Shown here: positions 33,539 to 42,551 of the stretch, one piece after another
How the letters are laid out: every line of letters begins with the position of its first letter
Position numbering within the stretch: the stretch's first letter is position 1
Assembly (NCBI GenBank): GCA_900546515.1
Contig: URDG01000002.1
Location: 66,502 to 130,501 of the forward strand
Reading direction: 5' to 3'
DNA: 64,000 bases
Source: an uncultured Eubacteriales bacterium
GTDB taxonomy: Bacteria > Bacillota > Clostridia > Oscillospirales > Oscillospiraceae
Notes under the pieces: model-generated
Database searches by the model: none
Seen by the model: only the letters and a program-made list of their open reading frames with translations
What the model was told of the DNA's origin: nothing
Translations under genes and position numbers: made by a program

Positions 33539-34543
33539 ATGAAAAAATATAACGTAGCTATCCTCGGCGCAACGGGCGCCGTAGGTCAGGAAATGCTGAA
33601 GGTCCTCGAGGAGTACGATATTCCTGTCGGGAAGCTTCTTCCGCTTGCAAGCGCCAGGAGCGCCGGCGGCTTCGTAAAGTTCAAAGGCGAGGACGTCCGG
33701 ATCGAAGAGGCCTGTGAAAGCAGCTTCGAGGGCATGGATTTCGTGCTAGGCGCGGTCAAGAACCCCATGTCCCGCCGCTTCGCCCCCGCGATCGTCAAGA
33801 GCGGCGCCGTGTACATAGACAACAGCTCCGCCTTCCGTATGGACCCCGATGTGCCGCTCGTGGTGCCCGAGATAAACGGGGACGATGCATTCCTGAACAA
33901 GGGCATCATAGCAAATCCCAACTGCTCGTCGATAATCACCCTGATGGCCGTCGGCGGTATTGCAAAGCTCAGTCCGATAAAGTCGATGATCGCATGCACC
34001 TATCAGGCGGTGTCCGGCGCGGGACAGGGCGGCCTCGTCGAGCTTGAAACGCAGATGCTCGACCTCGCAGCAGGCAGAAAGCCTGAGCCGAAGGTCTTCC
34101 CGGCTCAGATCGCCATGAACGTTATCCCCCACATAGGCGATGAGCTGGACAATCTTTACACCGACGAAGAGATGAAGATGCAGAACGAGGGCCGCCGCAT
34201 CCTCCACCTGCCGGAGCTCAAGGTGACGTGCACCTGCGTGCGCGTTCCCGTCATGCGCTCACATTCCATCTCCGTCACGCTGCGCACGGAGCGCAGGCTC
34301 TCTGTCGCAGAGGCAAACGAGGCTATCCGCGCCTTCCCCGGCTGCAAGCTCATTGAGGACTACGAGGGCCGGAACTATCCTACCCCGCTCGACACGAGCA
34401 ATCAGGATCTCGTCTGGGTCGGCCGCGTGCGCGAGGATCTGACCGACGACCACGGTCTCACGCTCTGGTGCTGCGGCGACCAGATACGCAAGGGCGCGGC
34501 GTCAAACGCCGTGCAGATACTCAAAAAGATGATAGAGAAGTAA
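33539..34543 (+). CDS. asd: Aspartate-semialdehyde dehydrogenase
   Basis: 334 residues from the ATG at 33539, preceded by AAGGAGG; the frame extends upstream into lysC but family members start at MKKYNVAILGATGAVGQEML. Reduces aspartyl phosphate to the semialdehyde with NADPH. NPNCSSIITLMAV holds the catalytic Cys, YQAVSGAGQGGLVELE the conserved Gln region, and RVPVMRSHSISV a substrate-binding Arg and catalytic His. Last gene of hom-lysC-asd; a strong terminator follows. Confidence 0.96.
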   Translation: MKKYNVAILGATGAVGQEMLKVLEEYDIPVGKLLPLASARSAGGFVKFKGEDVRIEEACESSFEGMDFVLGAVKNPMSRRFAPAIVKSGAVYIDNSSAFRMDPDVPLVVPEINGDDAFLNKGIIANPNCSSIITLMAVGGIAKLSPIKSMIACTYQAVSGAGQGGLVELETQMLDLAAGRKPEPKVFPAQIAMNVIPHIGDELDNLYTDEEMKMQNEGRRILHLPELKVTCTCVRVPVMRSHSISVTLRTERRLSVAEANEAIRAFPGCKLIEDYEGRNYPTPLDTSNQDLVWVGRVREDLTDDHGLTLWCCGDQIRKGAASNAVQILKKMIEK

Positions 34544-34557
34544 ACGGCTCTCATACG

Positions 34558-34594
34558 AAAACCGTCTCCGGGCATATGTCCCGGAGACGGTTTT
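34558..34594. terminator. Bidirectional terminator between asd and metG
   Basis: Perfect 15-bp stem (34558-34572 with 34580-34594), 7-base loop; A on the left and T on the right. Confidence 0.92.
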
Positions 34595-34617
34595 ATTTTT
34601 CATATATTCCGCCGTTA

Positions 34618-36570
34618 TCAGCAAAGCTGGGCGCCGGCGGGAACGCTGTCGTCGAGCATGATGAGGTGCAGCTCTTCCTTTCCGTCTATCTCGCGCACGG
34701 CGGACAGGAGCATGCCGTTGGACATCTGCCCCATCATTTTGCGCGGAGGCAGGTTGAGGATCGCCACGACGGTCTTGCCGACGAGCTGCTCCGGCTCATA
34801 GAACTTATGGATGCCGGAGAGGATGACGCGCTCGGTCCCTGAGCCGTCATTGAGCGTGAATTTAAGGAGCTTGTCGGACTTCTTGACGGCCTCGCAGGCT
34901 AGAACCTTGCACACGCGCATGTCGCACTTTGCAAACTCGTCTATCGTCACGTCGGGCAGCACGGGCGGAACCTTGACCTGAGGGGTCTTTGCGGCTTTTT
35001 CAAGCTCTTCGAGCTCGGCAAGCATCTTGGGCGCATCAATGCGCGGGAAGAGCGTCTCTCCCTTGTGCACGGATACTTCCGCGGGCAGCACGCCGTACTC
35101 GCCGGCCTTGTCCCATGTCGTATGTTCCTTTTCCGCGCCTATCTGGGCAAATGCCTTTTCACAGCTTGCCGGGATAAACGGCGTGAGCATCGTCAGCGCG
35201 ACGCGCAGCGCCTCGAGAAGATTGTACATTACGGAAGCAAGACGCGGCTTCTTCGCCTCATCGCGCGCGAGGACCCATGGCGATGTCTCGTCGATGTACT
35301 TGTTTGCGCGCTGGATGAGCTTGAACACCTCTTCAAGCGCAAGGTGGAGCTGGAACTCATCCATCTGCGCGGAATAGGCGGCCTTTGTAGACCTTATGAG
35401 CGCTATAAGCTCATCGTCCATCGCATCCGCCTCGCGCCCAGCAATGAGCGTTCCGCCGAAATACTTTTCCACCATTGCGGTCGTGCGGGAGACAAGGTTG
35501 CCCAGATCGTTTGCAAGGTCGGTGTTGATGGTGCTTATCAGCAGTTCATTGGAGAAGTTGCCGTCAGAGCCGAAGGGGAACGTGCGCAGCAGGAAGAAGC
35601 GCAGCGCATCCACGCCGAACTTTTCCGCCAGCAGATACGGGTCGACGACATTGCCCTTGGACTTGGACATCTTGCCGCCGTCAATGACAAGCCACCCGTG
35701 GCCGTATACGCGCTTGGGGAGCGGGAGGCCGAGGCTCATGAGCATTGCGGGCCAGATTATGGAGTGGAAGCGAACTATCTCCTTGCCGACTATATGCACG
35801 TCTGCCGGCCAGTATTTGTCGTAGTCGTTGTACTTCTCGTTGCCGTAGCCGAGGGCCGTGATGTAGTTGGAGAGCGCGTCTACCCAGACATAGACCACAT
35901 GACCCGGATCAAAATCTACCGGGATGCCCCAGCTGAAACTCGTGCGGGATACGCACAGATCCTCAAGTCCCGGCTTGATAAAGTTGTTTATCATCTCGTT
36001 GACGCGGGACGGAGGCGTGAGGAACGTCCCGGTTTCAAGCAGCTCCTGAACGGGCTTGGCGTACTTTGAAAGGCGGAAGAAATACGCTTCCTCCTCAGCG
36101 TCGTGCACCTCACGGCCGCAGTCGGGGCATTTGCCGTCGACAAGCTGGCTCTCTGTCCAGAAGCTCTCGCACGGGGTGCAGTATTTGCCCTTATAGGTGC
36201 CCTTGTATATGTCGCCGTTTTCGTACATCTTTTTGAAGATGCGCTGGACGGACTCAACATGATAATCGTCGGTGGTGCGGATGAAGCGGTCGTTTGAGAT
36301 GTTCATCAGCTTCCACAGGTCGAGTATGCCGTTTTCGCCGGTGACGATCCTGTCGACAAACTCCTGCGGCGTGACGCCGGCGGCCTTTGCCTTTTCCTCG
36401 ATCTTCTGTCCGTGCTCGTCGGTGCCGGTCAGAAACATCACGTCATAGCCGCACAGCCTCTTGTAGCGGGCAATGGCGTCGGTCGCAACAGTGCAGTAGG
36501 TATGGCCTATATGCAGCTTGTCGGAGGGGTAGTATATTGGGGTGGTGATATAGAAGGTCTTCTTTTCCAT
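34618..36570 (-). CDS. metG: Methionyl-tRNA synthetase
   Basis: 650 residues from the ATG at 36570 (GGGAG eight bases upstream; the frame opens at 36591 but family members start at MEKKTFYITTPIYYPSD). Charges tRNA-Met. HIGH motif in DKLHIGHTY, zinc-binding CTPCESFW...CPDCGREV (two CxxC pairs), KMSKSKGNVV as the second class I motif. A C-terminal EMAP/Trbp111-like tRNA-binding domain (DEFAKCDMRVCKVLACEAVKKSDKLLKF onward) allows dimerisation. Leftward, downstream of the VanW gene. Confidence 0.97.
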   Translation of the reverse strand: MEKKTFYITTPIYYPSDKLHIGHTYCTVATDAIARYKRLCGYDVMFLTGTDEHGQKIEEKAKAAGVTPQEFVDRIVTGENGILDLWKLMNISNDRFIRTTDDYHVESVQRIFKKMYENGDIYKGTYKGKYCTPCESFWTESQLVDGKCPDCGREVHDAEEEAYFFRLSKYAKPVQELLETGTFLTPPSRVNEMINNFIKPGLEDLCVSRTSFSWGIPVDFDPGHVVYVWVDALSNYITALGYGNEKYNDYDKYWPADVHIVGKEIVRFHSIIWPAMLMSLGLPLPKRVYGHGWLVIDGGKMSKSKGNVVDPYLLAEKFGVDALRFFLLRTFPFGSDGNFSNELLISTINTDLANDLGNLVSRTTAMVEKYFGGTLIAGREADAMDDELIALIRSTKAAYSAQMDEFQLHLALEEVFKLIQRANKYIDETSPWVLARDEAKKPRLASVMYNLLEALRVALTMLTPFIPASCEKAFAQIGAEKEHTTWDKAGEYGVLPAEVSVHKGETLFPRIDAPKMLAELEELEKAAKTPQVKVPPVLPDVTIDEFAKCDMRVCKVLACEAVKKSDKLLKFTLNDGSGTERVILSGIHKFYEPEQLVGKTVVAILNLPPRKMMGQMSNGMLLSAVREIDGKEELHLIMLDDSVPAGAQLC

Positions 36571-36632
36571 TGGCTTTTCTCCCTTTCTCAATATAGCCCT
36601 TACGCTATATATTTATCCTGTGTGCGGGCGTC

Positions 36633-38543
36633 TCAGCCCAGAGTAAGTCCGCCGTCCGAGCTGCCCGCCGCAGCGGCCTGCGCGTCAAGCGCTTTGATCT
36701 GGTCGGTGGCCTCGTGGGTGTGGTACACATCATAGATCTCATCTATCTGGTCTATCTGCATGCCGTTGGCATCGAACACGAGCCTGTGCATCTGAACGCC
36801 GTAGCCCTCCATGATCCACGGGTAGCGGTCGTTATTATAAGAATAGGTGTCCTTCGTGAGCTTGATATAAGTCCCGTCAAGGTTCGTGCCCCAGATCTCT
36901 ATGGTGAGGCTGCGCTCATATTCGTCGACCACCGCGGATATTTTGACCGGATAATCGCGGTCATTGCGGAATTTGAAATCAGGCTTGGACCAGCTGACCG
37001 TTGCATCATAGCCCATTTCCAGATAGTCAACCGGGAAATAATGCGGGCTGCGCTGCACGGTGGTGAGCTTATAGGAATACAGCATCGCGCTGTAGAGCGT
37101 GGATGAGACCTGACAGATGCCGCCGCCGAGCTCCTGCACGACTTCGCCGTTAGAGTACGCGCCGGCCATTTTGAAGCCAGCCTCCTCCGTGCGCTGTCCG
37201 ACGGTTTCATTATATGAGAACACGTCGCCGGGGTAAAGCACGAGGCCGTCTATCTTGCTTGATGCAAGCTTGATGTTGTTTATGCGGTCGTCGGAGCTGT
37301 TTTTGAAGTAGGTCGTCATCGCGCCGAGCTTGTCGCGGAAAAGCCGCGCCCTCAGCTCGTCTCCCGTCACTTCGGGATACGTCAGCTTGATGGGTATCTC
37401 GACAGCCGAGGCGTTGGCGGCGTTCTTCCAGATATTCTCCGCATCGCTCACATTGAAATCGCAGCCTTCCACATCGTCCACAACGGTAAAGGTGTTGTCG
37501 TCCGTATAGTACGCGTCTGCCGGTTCGGCAGAGAGCTCTGTGTGTATCGCCTGAAAGTCCGGCATCTCAGGCTCGGAGGCCAGATAGTCGTACTCCAGCG
37601 CGGTCTGGCCGCCGCCCAGAGCGCTGCAAACAGATTTGACCATGTCGTCAAGGTCAAATTTCAGGCCGCCCGCGCCCTTTATCATGCGCAGCACGGACTT
37701 TTCCCTGTCGATGGTATAGCCGCCATCGCCCAATGCATCGTTGAGCTTGCCGATACCCATCGTGCACTGGGAACGGATATACGCCTCGTTATAGCTTATG
37801 GTGCTGTCGCTGAGCTCGACCGGGACCATGAGGCATTTGGCATATTTGACGAGATTCTGATACCAGTTGCCGTCGTGGCCATAGGCATAGGCCTCAGCCG
37901 CCGCCTGCTCCGGCGTATGCATCGCGCCGGACTTGTATCGGTCAATCTTGAATGTGGCCGTATCCAGCAGGCGAACCTTCAGCGCGATCGCCGCTCTGTC
38001 CTCCCAGCCGCTGGCCTTTATCGCGTCAACTGCGGCATCCTTTCCCATGCGTCCCACGGCGACTCCGTCCACGTACACATTCGGGAATATCGTCTCGCTG
38101 TTCGTGACCATATAGCCGCCGGCCGTGGCAGCACCGCCGAGCAGCAGCACTATGACCGCAAGGACGATGAATGTGATCTTCACCCTGCGTCCGCGGTCGC
38201 GCCTCGCCTCGCGGCGTCTGTCCCGCTCCTCATCGCTCAGTCCGTCATCCGCCGGAGTTTTATTCTTTTTTCCGGCTTTTCTGCGGCCGCGGCCTTTGCG
38301 GGGCTTATCCGGCTGCTCATCATCACCGCCGTCATCTTCGCCGTCCCAATCGCGGCCGTCCGCACCGCCGGGCTGCTCATATTCCGGGCTGTCCTGCTCG
38401 TAAGCGTCCTGCTCCGGCAGTTCGTCCTCTTCGTAAGGCTCCCGGACATAATCGTCCTCGCGGGACTTCTTTTTTCTGCTTTTTTCGGGGGCGGCGTGTC
38501 TGCTCACATATCCGCCGTTAGATCTTCTCTTGTTTTCTCTCAC
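36633..38543 (-). CDS. VanW-family membrane protein with peptidoglycan-binding-like domain
   Basis: 636 residues. A 120-residue cytoplasmic tail is highly charged: acidic stretches followed by Arg/Lys-rich ones. One helix (VKITFIVLAVIVLLLGGAATAGGYMV, about 121-146) precedes a large extracellular part: a putative peptidoglycan-binding repeat domain (NVYVDGVAVGRMGKDAAVDAIK and later segments) and a VanW domain (NIKLASSKIDGLVLYPGDVFSYN...GGGICQVSSTLYSAMLYSYKL), then a C-terminal beta-rich piece. VanW proteins are found in vancomycin-resistance clusters and widely in Clostridia without resistance; the role is probably in the cell envelope but unproven. It lies between hemW and metG on the same strand. 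Confidence 0.87.
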   Translation of the reverse strand: MRENKRRSNGGYVSRHAAPEKSRKKKSREDDYVREPYEEDELPEQDAYEQDSPEYEQPGGADGRDWDGEDDGGDDEQPDKPRKGRGRRKAGKKNKTPADDGLSDEERDRRREARRDRGRRVKITFIVLAVIVLLLGGAATAGGYMVTNSETIFPNVYVDGVAVGRMGKDAAVDAIKASGWEDRAAIALKVRLLDTATFKIDRYKSGAMHTPEQAAAEAYAYGHDGNWYQNLVKYAKCLMVPVELSDSTISYNEAYIRSQCTMGIGKLNDALGDGGYTIDREKSVLRMIKGAGGLKFDLDDMVKSVCSALGGGQTALEYDYLASEPEMPDFQAIHTELSAEPADAYYTDDNTFTVVDDVEGCDFNVSDAENIWKNAANASAVEIPIKLTYPEVTGDELRARLFRDKLGAMTTYFKNSSDDRINNIKLASSKIDGLVLYPGDVFSYNETVGQRTEEAGFKMAGAYSNGEVVQELGGGICQVSSTLYSAMLYSYKLTTVQRSPHYFPVDYLEMGYDATVSWSKPDFKFRNDRDYPVKISAVVDEYERSLTIEIWGTNLDGTYIKLTKDTYSYNNDRYPWIMEGYGVQMHRLVFDANGMQIDQIDEIYDVYHTHEATDQIKALDAQAAAAGSSDGGLTLG

Positions 38544-38576
38544 TACGCACCCTCGTAAATTCCGTTATCATTCTTT

Positions 38577-39854
38577 TTATCTGCCTGTATGCTCTTCATA
38601 AAGCTGCGTGAACAGCTCATCCTCGCCAAGGGGCAGCTCTATCTTGAGCTCCGGCTCCTCTTTGGGCTTGTCGTCCTCATCAAGCAGCCACGGCGTACCC
38701 TCGAGCCGGCCCGTGGCCTGCACCTCAAGAAGAATGCCTATGAGCTGATTTGAGATAAGAAATCCGGGCACGGTAAAGTGCCAGCGGTCGCCGGAAAGCT
38801 CTGCCCAGCCCTTTCGGGCGAAAGCCTTGAGAGCCTTTTCGATAGGCCGCCAGTCGCACTGGCAGCGCGTCCTGTAATCGACCTCGGATATGCCGCGCGA
38901 GGTGCGCATGGCGAGCATCACATACTCGACCGCGCGCTCCAGCGGGTCTATGTTCTTGTATTCGTCCACAATGCTGACGTTTCTGAAAACGCCGGAGATA
39001 TACTGCTTGAGATCGCGCACATAGCTGTAGCGAAGATTGCCGATGCATGAGTGCGCGCCGGGGCCGAAGCCCATATAATCGCCCAGATTCCAGTATTTGA
39101 GGTTGTGCCTCGACTGGAAGCCGGATGCGCAGAAATTTGAGACCTCATAGTGCATGTAGCCATAGCGCTTGAGCATTTCGGCGGCATAGGAATACATATC
39201 CGCCTGCTCGTCGTCATCCGGGAGGATGATGGAGTTTTTGTATTCCCTGTACATCCTTGTGCCGGGCTCAAGCTTGAGCCCGTAGCACGAGATATGCTCG
39301 GGATGAAGCTCGACGATCCGGGCGAGCGTATCCGCCCAGTCGTTCTTTGTCTGGCTGGGCAGGCCGTACATCAGGTCTATGCTTATATTGTCGAAGCCTG
39401 CGCGGCGCGCATCCTTCACCGCTTTGACTGCCTGCTGGAAGTTGTGCCTGCGTCCGATAAGCTTGAGAAGGTCGTTATTCGACGCCTGAACGCCGATGGA
39501 CAGACGGTTTACGCCCTCCGAACGCAGCTCCTTGAGCGCAGCGGGCGTCATGCTGTCGGGATTGCATTCGACCGTGACCTCCGCGTCCATGCGCACGTTG
39601 CCGTTGAGCTTGAGCGCGTTGAATATCTCGACTATCCTGTCAGCGCCGTAGAAGCTGGGCGTGCCGCCGCCGAAATAGACCGTGTCGACCTCGTAGTTCT
39701 TTATCGCGTTTGACGACTCCTCAATATGCGCCAGAAGCGCATCCTGATAGTCGGGCATCATATGCTCGCACCCGGCGAGCGAATAAAAGTCGCAATATGA
39801 ACACTTGCTTGCGCAGAACGGTATGTGGATGTATATTCCAAGCCGTTTTTTCAT
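38577..39854 (-). CDS. hemW: Radical SAM haem chaperone HemW-like (formerly HemN-like)
   Basis: 425 residues. IHIPFCASKCSYCDFYS carries the 4Fe-4S cluster motif CxxxCxxC; YFGGGTPSF is the Gly-rich SAM contact; RHNLKYWNLGDYMGFGPGAHS includes HNxxYW, the mark of HemW rather than true coproporphyrinogen oxidase. HemW binds haem and is thought to deliver it to proteins; it does not oxidise coproporphyrinogen. The C-terminal tail is rich in Glu. Lies 33 bp upstream of the VanW gene and 69 bp downstream of htpG. Confidence 0.9.
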   Translation of the reverse strand: MKKRLGIYIHIPFCASKCSYCDFYSLAGCEHMMPDYQDALLAHIEESSNAIKNYEVDTVYFGGGTPSFYGADRIVEIFNALKLNGNVRMDAEVTVECNPDSMTPAALKELRSEGVNRLSIGVQASNNDLLKLIGRRHNFQQAVKAVKDARRAGFDNISIDLMYGLPSQTKNDWADTLARIVELHPEHISCYGLKLEPGTRMYREYKNSIILPDDDEQADMYSYAAEMLKRYGYMHYEVSNFCASGFQSRHNLKYWNLGDYMGFGPGAHSCIGNLRYSYVRDLKQYISGVFRNVSIVDEYKNIDPLERAVEYVMLAMRTSRGISEVDYRTRCQCDWRPIEKALKAFARKGWAELSGDRWHFTVPGFLISNQLIGILLEVQATGRLEGTPWLLDEDDKPKEEPELKIELPLGEDELFTQLYEEHTGR

Positions 39855-39923
39855 AAATTAGTTTCTCCGAATCGCTTATATCTATGCCCCGCGCGCACAT
39901 GCGCGGAGCAGCCAAAAAACGGC

Positions 39924-41843
39924 TTAGAAAAGATCGCTGACAAGCGTGACAAAGCCCGCGGGGTCCTCGACCTCGCAGCCGGCCATCATCTCCGCCAGAG
40001 TCTCCAGCACCTTTGCCAGATGCCCGGCGCGCTCGGTGTCGTTTGCGTCGAACGCGGCCTTGAGCGCCTTGACAGCCTTATGCTCCGCGTTGAGCTCGAG
40101 CACGCGGTTCGCGCGCACCTTGCGCATTTCCTCGCTCGGTCCGCGGCGGAAATATTTCTCCATTTCAAGCGTAATGCCGCCCTCGGTGGTAAGTGCGCAC
40201 GGCATATCCGCCAGCTTGTTGGAGAGCTTCACCCCGCTCACGCCGTCGCCGATGGAGCTCTTGACGAACTCAAGGAAGTCCTTGTTCTCGATGTCGCGCT
40301 CCTCTGCGGCCTTCTTGTCCTCCTCCGTGTCAAAGCCGAGGTCGTCGGTCACGACGTTGCAGAAGGTTTTGCCGTCCTGCTCTCTCAGGCATTCGAGCAC
40401 CATCTCGTCCAGCGGGCTCGTGAGGTAGATGAGCTCGTAGCCGCGGTTCTTGACCTCCTTGCACTGCGGCAGGCTCATGGCGTGCTTTACCGAGTCGGAC
40501 GAGGCGAAGTATATGACCTTCTGGCTCTCGGGCATGTTCTCAACATACTCCTTGAGCGTGATCTGGTGATCCTCGGAGGTGTAGAATATCAGCAGGTCGC
40601 GCAGGAACTCCTTGAAGCGGCCGTACTCGTCGCACACACCGCACTTGATGTGCACGCCGAAGTTCTTGAAGAACTCCTCGTACTTGGGCCGGTCGTCGCG
40701 CATGAGCTTTTCAAGCTCGCCCTTGATGCGCTTTTCAAGGTTCTGGCCTATTATGCGCAGCTGCCTGTCATGCTGCAGTATCTCGCGGGAGATATTGAGC
40801 GACAGGTCTGGGGAATCCACAACGCCTTTGACAAACTCAAAGTAGTCGTGCACGAGCTTGTCGCACTTCTCCATTATCATAACGCCGTTGGAATAGAGCG
40901 TGATGCCGCCCTTATTGTCGCCGCTGAATGCGTTTTCGTTCTCCTCGCCGGGGACGAACAGCAGCGCCTTATAGCTCACCGCGCCCTCCGCGTTTATGCG
41001 GATCAGCGCGCAGGGATCCTTGCGTTCGCGGTTCTTCTCTTTGTAAAACGCAATGCAGTCATCATCCGTGACCTCGCTCTTGTTGCGCTGCCATATCGGG
41101 ATCATGCTGTTGATGGTCTCGTTCTCGGTGACCATCTTGTACTCATACTTCGGCGTGCCGTCGTCGTTCTTCTCGCCGGTTTCGTAGCGCTCCTGATGGT
41201 CAATGTCCATCTTTATGGGCCAGCGCACGTAGTCGGAATATTTCTTGACGAGCGCCTTGAGCTTCCATACCTCAAGATAGGAGCCATATATCTCATCATC
41301 CGTATCGGGCTTGATGTGCATGATAACGTCGGTGCCGGCGGACGCTCTGTCGCAGGCAGTCACGGTATAGCCGTCCGCTCCCTTGCTCTCCCACTTTACG
41401 CCCTGATCCTCGCCGTACTTGCGCGTGATGACCGTCACTTCATCGGCCACCATGAAGGCCGAATAGAAGCCTACGCCGAACTGACCTATTATGGACAGAT
41501 CCTCCGCGTCGCCCTTTTCTGCGTCCATCTCGCCCTTGAACTGCAAAGAGCCGCTCTTTGCGATAACGCCGAGGTTGTTCTCGGCCTCCTGCGCGGTCAT
41601 GCCGATGCCATTGTCGCGCACGGTGATGGTGCGCGCGTCCTTGTCGACAATAATGTCGATCTTGAAATCATCCCTGTTCAGTCCGACGTTCTCATCGGTC
41701 AGGGACATGTAGCAGAGCTTGTCTATCGCATCCGATGCGTTGGATATTATCTCACGGAGAAATATCTCCTTATTCGTGTAGATAGAATTGATCATCAGGT
41801 CCAAAAGACGCTTGGACTCCGCCTTGAACTGCTTTTTAGCCAT
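39924..41843 (-). CDS. htpG: Molecular chaperone HtpG (Hsp90)
   Basis: 639 residues from the ATG at 41843 (GGAGG nine bases upstream; the frame runs on to 41900 without family similarity). ATP-dependent chaperone. N-terminal GHKL ATPase: FLREIISNASDAIDKL (ATP Asn/Glu), VRDNGIGMTAQEAENNLGVIAKSG (Asp-x-Gly), and GQFGVGFYSAFMVA. The middle-domain Arg region is in NISREILQHDRQLRII. C-terminal dimer domain is complete. No CIRCE element upstream; an ordinary promoter is present. Confidence 0.96.
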   Translation of the reverse strand: MAKKQFKAESKRLLDLMINSIYTNKEIFLREIISNASDAIDKLCYMSLTDENVGLNRDDFKIDIIVDKDARTITVRDNGIGMTAQEAENNLGVIAKSGSLQFKGEMDAEKGDAEDLSIIGQFGVGFYSAFMVADEVTVITRKYGEDQGVKWESKGADGYTVTACDRASAGTDVIMHIKPDTDDEIYGSYLEVWKLKALVKKYSDYVRWPIKMDIDHQERYETGEKNDDGTPKYEYKMVTENETINSMIPIWQRNKSEVTDDDCIAFYKEKNRERKDPCALIRINAEGAVSYKALLFVPGEENENAFSGDNKGGITLYSNGVMIMEKCDKLVHDYFEFVKGVVDSPDLSLNISREILQHDRQLRIIGQNLEKRIKGELEKLMRDDRPKYEEFFKNFGVHIKCGVCDEYGRFKEFLRDLLIFYTSEDHQITLKEYVENMPESQKVIYFASSDSVKHAMSLPQCKEVKNRGYELIYLTSPLDEMVLECLREQDGKTFCNVVTDDLGFDTEEDKKAAEERDIENKDFLEFVKSSIGDGVSGVKLSNKLADMPCALTTEGGITLEMEKYFRRGPSEEMRKVRANRVLELNAEHKAVKALKAAFDANDTERAGHLAKVLETLAEMMAGCEVEDPAGFVTLVSDLF

Positions 41844-41908
41844 TAAAATACGCCTCCATAATACTGCTGGGCAGCGCCTTGCGGCTCTGTCTCTTCTCAT
41901 AATGAGTT

Positions 41909-41936
41909 ATTATAACACATTCCTGTGTAATTTCAA
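41909..41936 (-). promoter_or_regulatory. Promoter of htpG
   Basis: Minus-strand TTGAAA (41936-41931), 16 bases, perfect TATAAT (41914-41909), about 60 bases before the start. Confidence 0.65.
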
Positions 41937-42083
41937 CAATTCTTCCCCGTCCATGCGGAAGATTTAACCGTTTTTTCAAAAAAGGCGCGGCGCCACCGGC
42001 AGCGCCCGGCCGCGTATATTGAAGCAGAGCTTCGCAATATGCATACTTCACTGTGCGGTTTTTATTAAATTTTGCAGGTAGGG

Positions 42084-42112
42084 TTGACAACTGTAGTCTG
42101 TTGTGGTATCGT
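42084..42112 (+). promoter_or_regulatory. Promoter of the BlaI-M56 operon
   Basis: Perfect TTGACA (42084-42089), 17 bases, TATCGT (42107-42112). The -35 box lies inside one operator-like dyad, and the expected start site lies in another. Confidence 0.65.
42086..42098. promoter_or_regulatory. BlaI-type operator, upstream copy
   Basis: GACAAC-T-GTAGTC, an imperfect dyad (5 of 6 positions) containing the half-site GTAGTC. BlaI/MecI operators typically carry (T)GTAGTC/GACTAC(A)-like arms. Overlaps the -35 box. Confidence 0.5.
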
Positions 42113-42117
42113 CAACT

Positions 42118-42137
42118 CAGACGACGTTCGTAGTCTG
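42118..42137. promoter_or_regulatory. BlaI-type operator, downstream copy
   Basis: CAGACGACGTTCGTAGTCTG: 9-base arms with one mismatch around a TT centre. It covers the predicted transcription start, and carries the same GTAGTC half-site as the upstream dyad. Binding here should block transcription of the BlaI-M56 pair. Confidence 0.6.
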
Positions 42138-42170
42138 ATAAGGTTTTTTATATTCAGGGGGGAATGTGCC

Positions 42171-42551
42171 ATGCATACACCGGCCGGAAAAATAAGCGAC
42201 AGCGAGCTTGAGGTGATACGCGTGCTGTGGGATGCGGACAGTGCGCTGCCCGTCGCGGAGATACGCCGCATATTGCAGGCGCGCCGCGGCTGGGAGTCGA
42301 CGACGATAAAGACGCTGGTGCAGCGCCTCGTCAACAAAGGCGCCGTTTTGCAGGAAAAGCGTGGGAACTATTTCTATTCCCCGCTCGTCACAGAAAAGGA
42401 ATACAACGAATGGGCGACTGACGACCTCATAAACAAGCTCTACCGCGGCAGTGCGAAGAGCCTTGTCGCCGCGCTCGTGCAGTCGGACGAGCTGAGCGAG
42501 GCGGACATTGAGGAGCTGCGCGCGCTTCTGAAAGGAGATGGGGCAAAATGA
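42171..42551 (+). CDS. BlaI/MecI-family transcriptional repressor
   Basis: 126 residues from the ATG at 42171, preceded by GGGGGGAA; the frame is open upstream through the operator but lacks a ribosome site there. Winged helix: KISDSELEVIRVLWDADSALPVAEIRRIL, then RGWESTTIKTLVQRLVNKGAVLQEKRGNYFYSPLVTEKEY (recognition helix and wing), then a dimerisation tail. In bla/mec systems the repressor is inactivated after the partner M56 protease is triggered. It overlaps the M56 gene by four bases (ATGA), so the two are coupled, as expected of a repressor-sensor pair. Confidence 0.93.
   Translation: MHTPAGKISDSELEVIRVLWDADSALPVAEIRRILQARRGWESTTIKTLVQRLVNKGAVLQEKRGNYFYSPLVTEKEYNEWATDDLINKLYRGSAKSLVAALVQSDELSEADIEELRALLKGDGAK

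Larger units (their letters stand above)
41844..42170. promoter_or_regulatory. 327-bp divergent gap between htpG and the BlaI-like gene
   Basis: Holds the leftward htpG promoter, the rightward blaI promoter with two operator-like dyads (listed separately), and a GC-rich stretch around 41985-42015 in which I see no gene. No tRNA or CIRCE element seen. Confidence 0.6.

Noticed and set aside
39825..41846. 673-residue plus-strand open frame across htpG
   Set aside because: Antisense shadow of htpG caused by GC-rich codon use; composition is unlike a real protein.
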